In this document: piece by piece, positions 10,190 through 24,254 of the stretch
How positions within the stretch are numbered: position 1 is the stretch's first letter
Layout of the letters: every line of letters begins with the position of its first letter
Assembly (NCBI GenBank): GCA_026315105.1
Contig: CM048750.1
Span: forward strand, 70,983,797-71,047,796
DNA length: 64,000 bases
Direction of reading: 5' to 3'
DNA from: Locusta migratoria
Lineage: Eukaryota; Arthropoda; Insecta; Orthoptera; Acrididae
Translations under genes and position numbers: made by a program
The notes under the pieces: model-generated
Told to the model about the DNA's origin: nothing
The model's database searches: none
The model's input: only the letters and a program-made list of their open reading frames with translations

Positions 10190-10424
10190 CTAAATTTTCG
10201 GCCACGGCTTTTCTCAGAAAGAGAACACTCATCTACACACTCACTCAGGCACACTTATCCACACATATCAGCCGTCTCTGGCCGCCCAAGAAAGTCTGAC
10301 TACCCAGTCAGCCGAAAATTTAGAATTTTGTGTGTGTTTGTGTACCTTTTCCTTATGTCTGTTGGCGGCTCAACATTTGTCTTTATTGTGTCTTGTTCCC
10401 TATCTATGTATTATTATTAACATA
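10036..10424. repeat. Foldback repeat: head-to-head PLE-associated terminal repeats around a (CA)n tract
   Basis: The outer arms are inverted copies: 10036-10100 (atgttaataataata..gttgagccaccgac) pairs with 10357-10424 (gtctgttggcggctcaac..ttattattaacat). An inner pair, ttctaaattttcggc at 10188-10202 and gccgaaaatttagaa at 10311-10325, also matches. A (CA)n tract lies at about 10137-10186. The 'ctcagaaagagaaca' motif links it to the repeat family seen at 10900-11100, 32082-32280 and 56474-56560. Confidence 0.8.
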
Positions 10425-14150
<3,726 letters not shown>

Positions 14151-14159
14151 GCATTACCC

Positions 14160-14830
14160 TCAGATCTAGTCTGCAAACAGATGTACCATACTATATACGT
14201 GCACACTCCTAGTTGTTCCATCCCCATCCCCAATAATCAGCTACCAAAAGGTGACTTGATCATCACCTAACACCACCTCAGACTGGAACAACTGAATCAC
14301 ATTGTTTGTCAGTGTTTTGATTATCTATAGTGATGCCATGACATTCTACTCAAGATCCTTCTCCTAAAGAAGTGTTCCACCACCCACCCAACCTACATAA
14401 TAATACAGTCCATACTTATGCCACACCCAATATCAACCACCTGCCACAGGAATCATATTCCTATGGAAGACCCAGTTGTAGCACCTCCCTAGAACTTCCT
14501 TTTCCAAACCTGTCGCAGGCTTATCCGACCCTTCAGAGGGTGGGCCACCTGTGAAAGTGACAATATCATATATGAGCTCTGCTGCATTTGGTGCAAATAT
14601 TTTGCATGACTACTAACAATGTGCAAACCAGGATGAATGGTCACTGCCAAATTATGGCCAAGAGCAAAGTTGACCATCCTGTGGCCCAACACACAATTGA
14701 ACATAACATGTTTGATTTCAGTGGCTGCTTCACAACTGGAGACATCTGGATCCCCCCTCCACCACCAACTTTCTTTAACTGCACTGGCGAGATGTAACCT
14801 TACAAAACATTTTCTGCTCTTGAAATTCTT
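14160..14830 (+). pseudogene. Penelope-like element relic (linker and GIY-YIG region)
   Basis: The segment at 14372-14560 matches the Pro/Ser-rich connector upstream of the GIY-YIG domain in the fuller copy at about 19070-19140. The segment at 14560-14790 matches the endonuclease end: a decayed 'YELCCIWC' stretch, an 'atgaatggtcac' (MNGH) block, then the block ending in 'atctggatccc'. Frameshifts and stops occur throughout. The right end near 14830 is approximate. Confidence 0.7.
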
Positions 14831-15181
14831 CTAGCCTCAATCTATGGAAACCTAATGTTCTCACATCCTCCACCTAACAGCTCCTGACATTTCTATTCTA
14901 TCACCTCCTCACAATTTGTGTTCCTTTCACCCTTATTGTTTGCCGCTCGTATGTTATAGTTTCTTCATGATGCTGTCGTGAGTGTAATCATCGTTTCCAA
15001 TGGTTGACTAATGCATGTTCTGAATATGTCGTAGCCATATTTTACTTTCATGATTGCTCATATATCTTTCTGTGCAGCAAAAGACTAACTTATTTAGTTA
15101 ATTGATAAAATAAATGTTTTTAAGTTATTTTATATTACTGTAGTCCCTTATATTATAATGCCATGTTTGTGTTTGTTTCAG

Positions 15182-15260
15182 GCACTTGGATTTGCATGAG
15201 CTGTGGGTTCCAAATCAGTTTGCCATACACACATTCCGAATCATCATGTTTTCCATACAG
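15182..15260 (+). CDS. EFR3: EFR3 exon A (26 codons; first host exon seen)
   Basis: A TTTGTTTCAG acceptor at 15172-15181 and a GTAAG donor at 15261 bound the exon. One base completes a split codon, then the frame reads HLDLHELWVPNQFAIHTF and ends IMFSIQ. This is the conserved helix before the 'QYSYTVVETLM' segment of EFR3 (Drosophila rolling blackout). It ends in phase 0 and joins 30450 exactly. EFR3 is a plasma-membrane scaffold of HEAT/ARM-like helices that anchors phosphatidylinositol 4-kinase III alpha with TTC7. The upstream exon, needed for the first two bases of the split codon, was not found in the window. Confidence 0.9.
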
Positions 15261-15545
15261 GTAAGAATGTTCAGTAGAAAAAAAATTATATCTTCTAGTT
15301 ATAAAAGATTCTACAAGTTGCATACCATAAAGATGACACAATGTGCCACAGACAGTCACAATGAAAAGACAACCACTCAAAGCCTTCTTCACACACACAA
15401 GCACACACACACACACTGCTGCAGCCAAGAGGGCAGTGTGCTGTACCGAACAGAAGTAGAAATCTGAACTGGTGTGGGAAGGGCAAAAAATGTAGGTCAT
15501 GGGGGAGGGATACATGTCGGCCAGGACAGCCATGAATGGTAGCTG

Positions 15546-15790
<245 letters not shown>

Positions 15791-17237
15791 AGTGCACATA
15801 AACAAGATTCAAAACTGGTACATACCTTCATACAAAAACTACATACACTATCCTTGCATTGTGAACTGTTAGTTTTCTTCCTCTTATTGCCAAAACTACT
15901 GGGAATGAAGGGGAATTTTTGAAGACAAATAGAATCCAAGCAGCACATTTTTTACCCCTCTTCCAGCTAAAACGAAAAAATGTCATCTTTAGTGTCTCTA
16001 GAGATAAAAATTTAATGGTTTTAACTTAGGTGAGCTTCTAAGAATGAAGAATTATATTTCATACTGAAAAGATACAATGAAATGAAACCCACCCAGTGGG
16101 CCACAGCTGTTTGTTCCAGACTGCACAGGACTCTTATTATTTTGCTTCCACCATACATGTAGTTTTTGAGCCCAGTTTTTGACAATTTCCCTAGGGTTTC
16201 CTGAACTTTTAACTCATATTAATAACTTTATTGATATTTTGTACTGACTGCTGCAACGGGGTTGTATAAAAATGAGTATTGTCCATCTCTTCCTCGTAAC
16301 GAGTGAAAGAAGCTTTGTGAGCTTGCTTGCCTTTAGGAACTGTGCTGTCTTGTATTACAATGCAACTGCTATCTTGTGGTATAATAGTCTGACTCCAGAG
16401 CCCCCACGTGAATAAATAAAATCAGTAGACAAATCTAGCACAGTTCTCAGAGCCCCCATAAATGTATAGCAGAATTTCAGTCAAATGGCGATGTCTCTCT
16501 TAAGAGGGTCAACCAAAAACATCTGTCACTCACCTTGAATGTTAGCACTAAAGATTTCTACCGGAATGTAAAATTTATGGTGGGTAAATCACTTTAAACT
16601 CACAGTTTTAAAAGTTTGCAACATATTAAGGCTTATGGAGGGTTTCATTGGCTAGGATCATAATTCACTTGGAAGCACTTCTTTGAGACATTATAACAGG
16701 GTTTTCAATTCTCGATCAAAGTTATTTGGAGGCAGATGTACCAGATACCCTGCTCACAAACAATTCAAAATAAAATTCAGAAATCATCTGTTCTACTTGT
16801 AACATGAAAGAACTTCCAAGCCTTGAGTCAACATTGAGAAATCCACTGTAGCCAGAGTCAGACTGACCTCGCTGTCCCTGCTACCGCCTCTCACCACATC
16901 TCGCCAACTGCTGCTGCAGACAGCTCACTGGAACCCCCAAAACTGATGAAGACTGATCTCAAATAGAGGTACTGGCTCCCTTTTATAATGTCTGTGATAC
17001 TAGTCAAATTGATACTTCATTCCTTGCCCAAAGTTCTTGAAATTAACTATTTTTAACAATTCAAATATATACAATATATTAAGTGCAGAAGTTAGCTAGC
17101 TTTTTCATTGCTACATTTAGTTTTTCAGTTGCATTGTTAGTTTCCTTGTTATTTCATCACCATGTTATTCATGGCAACTTTTGCTTTTTTACCTCACCAG
17201 TTATTAATAATGTATAGAACAACATTGTATAATATAC
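15791..17237. other. Gap: intronic, nothing recognised
   Basis: This is moderately AT-rich sequence inside the 15.2-kb EFR3 intron. I see no exon, transposase, inverted repeat or RNA gene. Confidence 0.6.
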
Positions 17238-17772
17238 ACACACACAAAAAGTTGCATCAACATGATTCTAGTAGTCATGAGCCTTTACATAAAAATGAAA
17301 TATAGAAAATATATGAAAAATAACATTTCACTTCTCTTTATTGATCATGAAAACAGAAATTGACAAGTTGTTTGACAGTAACTTAGACATTCTGAATTGG
17401 TGTTCCAGTTAGCAGAATACACCAGTACCCATAATACCCAGTAATACGTCCTCTCACAGTGATGCATACCTAAATTTCTTGTAGCATACTGCCCACCAGA
17501 GGGCCTCTCGGTCCCGACTGACCCACCTTATTAACAGAATATGCACAATTAGCACTATAATTGTCGTCCATTAAGAGAATCCCTCACCAAAATGCTGCCA
17601 ATATAGGCACTGTATGTTGGAAAATGTTGTTTCTGTATTGTATAGCCGTTTGATTGCCTTCTATGATCACCAGTGGCCCCTCATAATGCCACCCCAAAAC
17701 ATCAGGGAACTACTGTCTTGCTGTATTTGCTGGGTGACCAGACTGCCTTCAAAGACATCTCTGACGAGATGA
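17238..17772 (-). pseudogene. Tc1-like DNA transposon relic, 3' part of transposase
   Basis: On the minus strand this is a decayed Tc1/IS630-type transposase. The left end carries an 'acacaaaaagttgcatcaac' terminus typical of one insect Tc1-like family. It is followed by the equivalent of the C-terminal region (around 17450-17520), then blocks at 17560-17600 and 17665-17720 that match the catalytic core of that family as I know it. No frame is intact. It stops near 17772, where Penelope-like sequence begins, so either the PLE inserted here or the two relics were joined by deletion. Confidence 0.6.
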
Positions 17773-19503
17773 GGGACTGCGTCAGCTTTCAGATGACACT
17801 ACATACAAAGTTTGTCAAGACAATCCCATTCCTGATGTCCATGCAGAGCTTCATGGAAACCTCAGAGCCTTAGGTCGCCTACAAAACCTTCCACCTGAGT
17901 CCATCAACCTCCTGACACCCCACAACCCTACCTTCTACCTACTTCCTAAGATTCTCAAACCTAATCATCCAGGCCGGCCCATTGTGGCCGGTTACCAAGC
18001 CCCCAGAGAATGAAGCTCTGCCTACATAGACCAACACCTTCAACCCATCATGGACAGTCTCCCATCCTTCATCAAAGACACCAACCTGTTACCTCTGGAA
18101 ACCATCCTTGTAACCATTGATGCTACTTCCTTATACACAAACATCCTGCATGCTCAGAGCACTGCGATGGAGTATTTCCTTTCACGCCGACCACCTGCAA
18201 CCCTACCAAAAACCTCTTTCCCTAGCCAGCTTCATCCTAACCCACAAATGCTTCACCTTTGAGTACCAGACATACCCACAACTAAAGGGAACAGCCATGG
18301 GAACCAGGGATGGCCCCCTCATATGCCAACTTATTTATAGAATGCTTAGAGGAAGCCTTCTTGGATACCCAAGCCTGTCAACCCAAAATTTGGTATAGAT
18401 TTATTGATGATATCTTCATGATCTTGACTCACAGTGAAGAACAACTCCAGAATTTCCTCTCCAATCTCAACTCCTTTGGTCCCTTCAAATTCACCTGGTC
18501 CTATTCCAAATCCCATGCCACTATCCTCAATGTCGACCTCCATCTGTCCAACGGCCAACTTCACACATCCGTCCACATCAAACCCACCAATAAACAACAG
18601 TACCTCCGTTATGACAGCTGCCATTCATTCCGTATCAAACATTCCTTTCCTTACAGCTTAGGTCTTCATGGCAAACGACTCTGCTCCAGTCCGGAATCCT
18701 GGAACTAGTATACCAATAACCTAATAACACCTTTTACATCCCGCAGCTATCCTCCTGATCTGGCAGAGAAGCAAATTTCCAGAGCCACTTCCTCATCCTC
18801 CCAAAGCCAGAACCTTTTACAGAAGAATCCCAAAAGTGCTCCTTTTGTCACCAGATACTTTCTGGGACTGGATCGGACTCTGAATGTGGCTCTCCAGCAA
18901 GGATACAACTTCCTTAAATCCTGCCCCGAATTGAGATCCATCCTTCACGACATCCTTCCCACTCCACCAAAAGTGTCTTTCCGCTGCCCACCTAAACTCT
19001 GTAACCTCCTAGTCCATCACTATGAAATTCCCAAACCACCTTCCCTACCCTCCAGCTTCTACCCATATAGCCGCCCCTGTTGTAAAACCTTCCATATGCA
19101 CCCTTCCACCACTACTTACTCCAGTCCTGTAACCCAGAAGGTGTACATGATCAAGAGCAGAGACACTTGCGATAACACCCACATGATTTACCAACTGACA
19201 TGCCTCCACTGTGAAGTGTTCTATGTGGGAATGACCAGCTACAAACTGTCCATTTGCATGAACGGTCACAGGCAGACAGTGTTGGTTGGTAATGAGGATC
19301 ACCCTGTGGCTAAACATGCCTTGGTGCCTGGCCAACACATCTTGGCACAGTGTTACACCGTCCGGGTTGTCTGGTACTTCCCACTGACACCAATCTTTCA
19401 GAACTCCGGAGATGGGAACTTGCCCTTCAGCATATTCTCTGTTCCCGTTGCCCACCTGGTCTCAACCTCCACTAAATTCAATTTCCCGCCCACCATTCTA
19501 TAA
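17773..19503 (+). pseudogene. Penelope-like element: reverse transcriptase plus GIY-YIG endonuclease, decayed
   Basis: Penelope-like elements encode a reverse transcriptase related to telomerase, fused to a GIY-YIG nuclease. Read across frames, the order is: GRPIVAG near 17970; TIDATSLYTNI (motif A) at 18114-18146; KGTAMG and APSYANLFI (motif B) at 18285-18330; WYRFIDDIFMI (motif C, both Asp present) at 18391-18423; ILNVDLHL and HIKPTNK at 18520-18597. A linker follows. Then comes MIYQLTCLHCEVFYVGMT with MNGHRQ at 19180-19275, the GIY-YIG core with its two cysteines. Stops occur near 17870 and 18010, and frames change at about 18230, 18310 and 18700. No intact ORF remains. Confidence 0.88.
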
Positions 19504-19589
19504 CATCTTTGCCTCGGTTGTCTGGACAGAGTCTCTGCCTCAGCTGGTATCTCTGTCCAACTTCTTTGCTTTCTACAAATGTCTGCCTT

Positions 19590-19630
<41 letters not shown>

Positions 19631-19860
19631 ACCTTTCCTTTTTTCCCCTAAGGTAAGTCCTTCGACTCCCGGGATTGGTATGACTCCTCACCCACTCCTT
19701 TAAAACCCGCATCTTCCTTTTTCTCCTTCTTCCTTCCTCTTTTTCTGATGAAGCGGCCAATGGTTGCGAAAGCTTGAATCTTTGTGTTTGTTTGAGTTTT
19801 TGTGTATCTGTCAATGAGCCTGTGCTTGGGTAAGTTAAATGATTTCTATTTTTATACATA
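19504..19860 (+). repeat. PLE-associated 3' flanking unit with (GT)n
   Basis: The unit has a 'ctggacagagtctctgcctc' block at 19525-19544, a (GT)n tract at about 19591-19627 and a 'cccctaaggtaagtccttc' block at 19646-19664. A 'tgatgaagcggccaatggttgcgaaagctt' type block follows at about 19748. The same blocks recur at 53801-54360 in a permuted order and in reverse orientation at about 22965-23105, so this is a terminal repeat shared by PLE copies. Confidence 0.7.
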
Positions 19861-20555
19861 TTTATTTATTTTGCTCAAGTCATCAAGGCATACCGTACAA
19901 GACTGAAAATTCAGTCATAACGAAAAAGGATAAGGAGACTGATGAGCCATATCGGGGAGAGTGTCAAATATTAACATATTAGGAGGGAAATAATGGCAGA
20001 AAACACCAGTGGGGTTAATGCAAACAGGTCTTGAAAGCGTGGTTGAATGTAGTCACGTTATAAAGCAACCTGGTAAACAGGTGGCGAGGCTTAGCATGCG
20101 GAAAAGCTGACTGCTTCCTTAGCTGGATGTGTGCAGTATCAGCGTAGCACTGCGAGTTCATTGGCAAATGGACTTTCTCAAGTGAGGAAGAATTTACGTG
20201 ACAAAGATGTGGGCAGTTGGGCCGGTACGGAACCCTTTGTTCATAAGAATGGATTGAAGAGTGAAAATTAATGGATCAAAGGGGAAATTAACTCGAGACA
20301 TAATGTAGGTAGGAAAAATAGGGAATTAAAGTTGTTGGTAGGCAGTTGAAATGTAAGATTACTGTCCAATCAGGTAATTGCAGCTCTACATTGACAGGGT
20401 AATTGCAGCTCTGCATTGACAGGTGACGACATGTGTATAATCCGATACAGACCTTCAAAAAAAAAAAGGTAAACTTTTTAGTTCACAACTGCGTTTCTTA
20501 ATAACACTAAATTGCCTGGACAATAGGATGATATGATCAAATCTTTAAAGCACCT
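19861..20555. other. Gap: unassigned, with a 25-bp tandem duplication
   Basis: No coding signal is seen. It may be the 3' part of the minus-strand gypsy element that begins at 20556, but I could not identify an LTR. A 25-bp direct duplication (ggtaattgcagctct...) lies at 20373-20422 with one mismatch. Confidence 0.5.
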
Positions 20556-22487
20556 TCACACCTGTTTGGCAGTGGCACCGACATTATTTCGTTTAACCTT
20601 GTGCCAAATAGTTTTCAACCATCTGGCTAATCCTTCTACTTCCTGGATATCAATCTCTGGAGGTGGTTTATTGAATTCAAAAAGAGAGTTCATCAGGCTC
20701 CCGAATACGGCTTCATAGGGTGTGTACCCAGTGGATTCATGAATTCTAGTGTTGTAGTTGGAAGTAATGTATGGTATGTATCTGTCCCAATCTTTGTGGG
20801 TCTTTCGCATGTAGTAGGATGGCATTTTAGTAATAGTGCGATGTACGCGTTCCACGTGACCATTGGCTTGTGGGTAGAAAGGAGTGGTTTTCCATGTCTT
20901 TATTTTTAGGAGTTTGTAGACTTGTACAAACAGCGAGGATAAATTTGTACTGCAGTCTATTAATATAGCTTGCAGGCTGTCAAAATGCAACACCAAATGT
21001 GTCACAAAGCTTTTGACGATTGTTTCAGGTGACATCAAGTACCTTAAAAAATGATCAGTCATGCACAGTATATATTTATTCCCTTGTTAGCATTGAGGCA
21101 GGGGCCAAGGATATCGACTGAGACATAATCAAAAGGTTTGGATGCTTGCAGCAACATTTTTAGAGGTACACATGGGCATGCATACTGTGCCTGTTGCATG
21201 CAAGGCAGATAGGATTTAACATACAAGTCGACATCACGCTTAAGATTTTTCCCATCTGCAACACGCCGCTATGTGGGCATTAGTGGCATACCTTCCATTG
21301 TAACTGGCCTGTAATGAATCATGATACTGCCTGATTATACACTCTTTCAGCAGGGTGGGTATTACAATCCTGTTCCCGTGTGGAGTTTTCAGATAGAGCG
21401 TTCCATCCTGCAACTTAAATTGAGGAAGGGTGGTATATCTTTGACAAAGGGGGTCGTTTTTCTGCCCCTTCCATAGTTCGTCTATCAACACGTCATCTGC
21501 CTCAGTTACTCTAATTTTGCAGCTAAGTGCATCTGCATTCTGATGCAAGTGGCCAGGTTTGTGGCGCACCTCAAAATCATACTCAGACAAGCACAGCGTC
21601 CAGCCCATTAGCTTACTGCTGGGATCCTTCAAATTTAGTAACCATTGGAGAGCCAAATTGTCAATATACACAGTAAATTTTTGACCATAAAGATAGCAAC
21701 AGAAATATGTTGTGCCAAATATGAGCACAAGATACTCCTTTTCAGGAGTGCTGTAGTTTATTTCTGCTTTGTTAAGTTGGCGAGATGCATAACCAGTTGG
21801 TTGTTCCGTGCCATTCTGTTCCTGACCAAGCACACATCCAAGAGCATAATTAGAAGCATCACATGCCAATGTAAAGGGATTAGAGAAATCAGGGTAAATC
21901 AGTAAAGGTGCACATGTTAAAGTAGTTTGGATTTTCTGCATTGCAATTTCACATTCTCAAGACAATATGAAACGAGTATCTTTTTTAAGTAATGCCGTTA
22001 AAGGTTTGGTGATTTCATCATAATTATTTACGAATTTACGATAACAATTAGCTAATCCCAAAAAACTTTGTGGTTTCCTCAAATTAGTAGGAGTAGGGAA
22101 GGTGACTACAGCTTCAGTAAGACTGGGGTCGGGCTTTACTCCGGCAGCACTAATAATGTGACCTAAATAGTTTACTACTGACTGGGAAAATGAACATGTC
22201 TCAAATTTTAAACTTAAATTAGCAATCCGCAAGCTGGAAAATACACGTAAATGTTCTGCATGCTCAGGAATGGTCCGAGAGAATACAATAATGTCATCTA
22301 GATAAACAAGACAAGTTGTGGATTTTAAACCATGTAACAACAAATCAGCAAATCTTTGAAAGGTAGCAGGTGTGTTGCGCAGGCCAAATGGCATTCTTAG
22401 AAATTCATAAAGGCCGCTCAGAACAATAAAGACAGTTTTGGCTCTATCTTTTGGAGCAATGGGAATTTGGTAATACCCAATTCTCAT
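20556..22487 (-). pseudogene. Ty3/gypsy-type LTR retrotransposon pol relic (RT, RNase H, integrase)
   Basis: On the minus strand the domains are in the normal gypsy order. Reverse transcriptase (22487 down to 21957): GYYQIPI, MPFGLRNTPATFQR, catalytic YLDDIIVF, then the thumb FLGLANCYRKF. RNase H (21941 down to 21240): ACDASNYALG, EKEYLVL, YIDNLALQWLL, HKPGHLHQNADALS. A zinc-binding remnant (HIAACC) is at the end. Integrase core (21062 down to 20556): HFDSLQAILID, then PQANGHVERVHRTI and the YNTRIHESTGYTPYEAVFG tail. A single stop at 21957-21959 separates RT from RNase H, and further breaks lie between 21240 and 21062. No gag, protease or LTRs are recognised. It is an old copy without an intact frame. 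Confidence 0.88.
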
Positions 22488-22794
22488 GTCTAGGGTGGTA
22501 AAGTATTTGCAATTACCAAGTCATTCTAGCGTCCTCAAAAGGGAGATGGAATGTAAAAGTTCATGTATCCACACATGATTCATGTAATAAGGTAAGGTTT
22601 GAGAAGGGGTAACTAATACCACATTTATGTAACCCCAGCAAAGGGGTTCATGCAACTGACTAATAATATTGTCATGACTTTGAGATATAAGAATCCACAT
22701 CCACAGTGAATAATGCAGAAGGAAAGAAAGCACATGGTCAAATAGACTATAATCGAAAGTAACAGTTAAACTCGTGCCATTAAATGAATTATGA
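22488..22794. other. Gap: decayed upstream gypsy sequence
   Basis: This probably continues the gypsy pol upstream on the minus strand, but no motif is clear. The last 12 bases (aatgaattatga, 22783-22794) are the left target-site duplication of the foldback element that follows. Confidence 0.45.
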
Positions 22795-22904
22795 GGAAAA
22801 AATTCCTAAGAGGAAAACTATATGTAAAAAAATAAATGAAGTCTACTTACCAGGCGAAGGAGCACAGGCAGTGATAGTAACAAATAAACACACATGCGCG
22901 CGCG

Positions 22905-22966
<62 letters not shown>

Positions 22967-23227
22967 CTTTCGCAGCCTAGCTGATTCGTCAGGCAGAAGG
23001 GAAGGAGAGGGAAAAGGAAATGATGAGGGTTTTAAGGGAGTGGGTAAGGAGTCATTCCAATCCCGGGACAGGAAAGACTTACCTTGGGGGCGAAAAAGGA
23101 GGGTAAACAAATGCGCACACACACCCACAAATTCACACAGACACAATTACACCTAGGCAGACATACTGTAGAAAGCAAAGAAGTTCTTCGCCTGGTAAGT
23201 AGACTTCATCTATTTTTTTTACATATG
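22795..23227. repeat. Foldback element with about 36-bp inverted repeats and a 12-bp target duplication
   Basis: The arm at 22824-22859 (gtaaaaaaataaatgaagtc ... caggcgaag) is an almost exact reverse complement of 23186-23222 (cttcgcctggtaagtagact ... tttttac). Between the arms lie a (CG)n block and a long (CA)n tract at about 22895-22963, then a reverse-orientation copy of the PLE-associated unit. The 12-bp aatgaattatga occurs on both sides, at 22783-22794 and 23228-23239, and is best read as the target duplication. I infer a non-autonomous PLE-type derivative. Confidence 0.82.
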
Positions 23228-23239
23228 AATGAATTATGA

Positions 23240-23779
23240 AACACATTAATAAGAGAGAAAGATATAATCAACTACCAAATCAGAAATAGGACAACCTTTC
23301 CATAAAAAGCAAAGGGTTCAGTAATTCATGTAACACATTGTTCATAAGAACAAGAAGAATCAACAAAGTCTGATAAAGGTAGCATAAATTAATTTACTAA
23401 AATAGCCAGTTAAGTAAAGTAACTCACTCGAAAATCGCACACTTAAACAGAAGAATTACTCTTGATGGCCTTTAATTAAAGACACTTGAAAGTCACTTCA
23501 AGAAATATCTATTAATTTTATGGCAAAAACGAATATAAATTAGAATAGAAAGAAATGGACACACATAAAGAGAGAAGTATTTTCACATTCACCAGAGGTC
23601 AGAGTGACCTAACTTCACCTAATCATGATGGGGGAACACTCCACACCTCTGTTCCAAAGGAGCAAAGCAAACCAAAATTGCAACTAAAATGAGAAATCCT
23701 AACATTCCCTTATATGATTCTTCAGTTAAAATGGACGACTTACACATTCACAATAGCATTAAAAGTAGCAAGGTGGCAC
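23240..23779. other. Gap: AT-rich intronic DNA
   Basis: No gene, inverted repeat or known element fragment was recognised. Confidence 0.55.
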
Positions 23780-24254
23780 TTAACCCTTTAATGCATGACT
23801 TTTTATTTGAAACTATAAAAACTACCATGATTAATGTATAGTGTGTATATTGAAAAAAATCCTTAATTATTATGCAATGATAGCAACAAAAAGTTCATAG
23901 CTGATCAGCTATATAGTGCTTCCATGATGAACCCAATGCAGTAAATGTCACTATTATGCCTCTCATCTTTCCAGAAGGTAGCTCATAATGCAACATTAGT
24001 GTGTGTTTGACTACATGACAAAATAGAAATACTAAAGTAAACAAACACACATGTTAGGAGTAACTCAATGCAGCTGTCAAACTGATTCAGTAGCACTCTG
24101 CAATTTATAATTTCTAGGATGAGCTACTAGCATATGTAGCACTATGTATACAAGCAGCTGCAAATGAATTTATGGAAAAATGTTGATCAGTTTGAGAGAT
24201 AATGGAAAAATAAGGTATGTAGCTGATCAGCTACACTATGCATTAAAGGGTTAA
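23780..24254. mobile_element. piggyBac-type MITE with TTAA target sites
   Basis: The ends are perfect inverted repeats: TTAA|CCCTTTAATGCAT at 23780-23796 and ATGCATTAAAGGG|TTAA at 24238-24254. The TTAA tetranucleotide at both ends plus a CCC-starting terminus is the known signature of piggyBac-family insertions. The palindromic block agctgatcagct occurs inside near both ends (about 23901-23912 and 24221-24232). At about 475 bp with no ORF, it would need a transposase supplied from elsewhere. Confidence 0.88.

Noticed and set aside
10079..10254. His/Thr-rich and Cys/Val-rich open frames around the CA tract
   Set aside because: Dinucleotide repeats have no stops in several frames. The same applies to frames at 15499-15702, 22784-22966, 26249-26331, 28551-28736 and 53812-54405.
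20556..22487. A functional gypsy retrovirus-like polyprotein
   Set aside because: A stop separates RT from RNase H, further breaks lie before the integrase, and no gag, protease, envelope or LTR was found.
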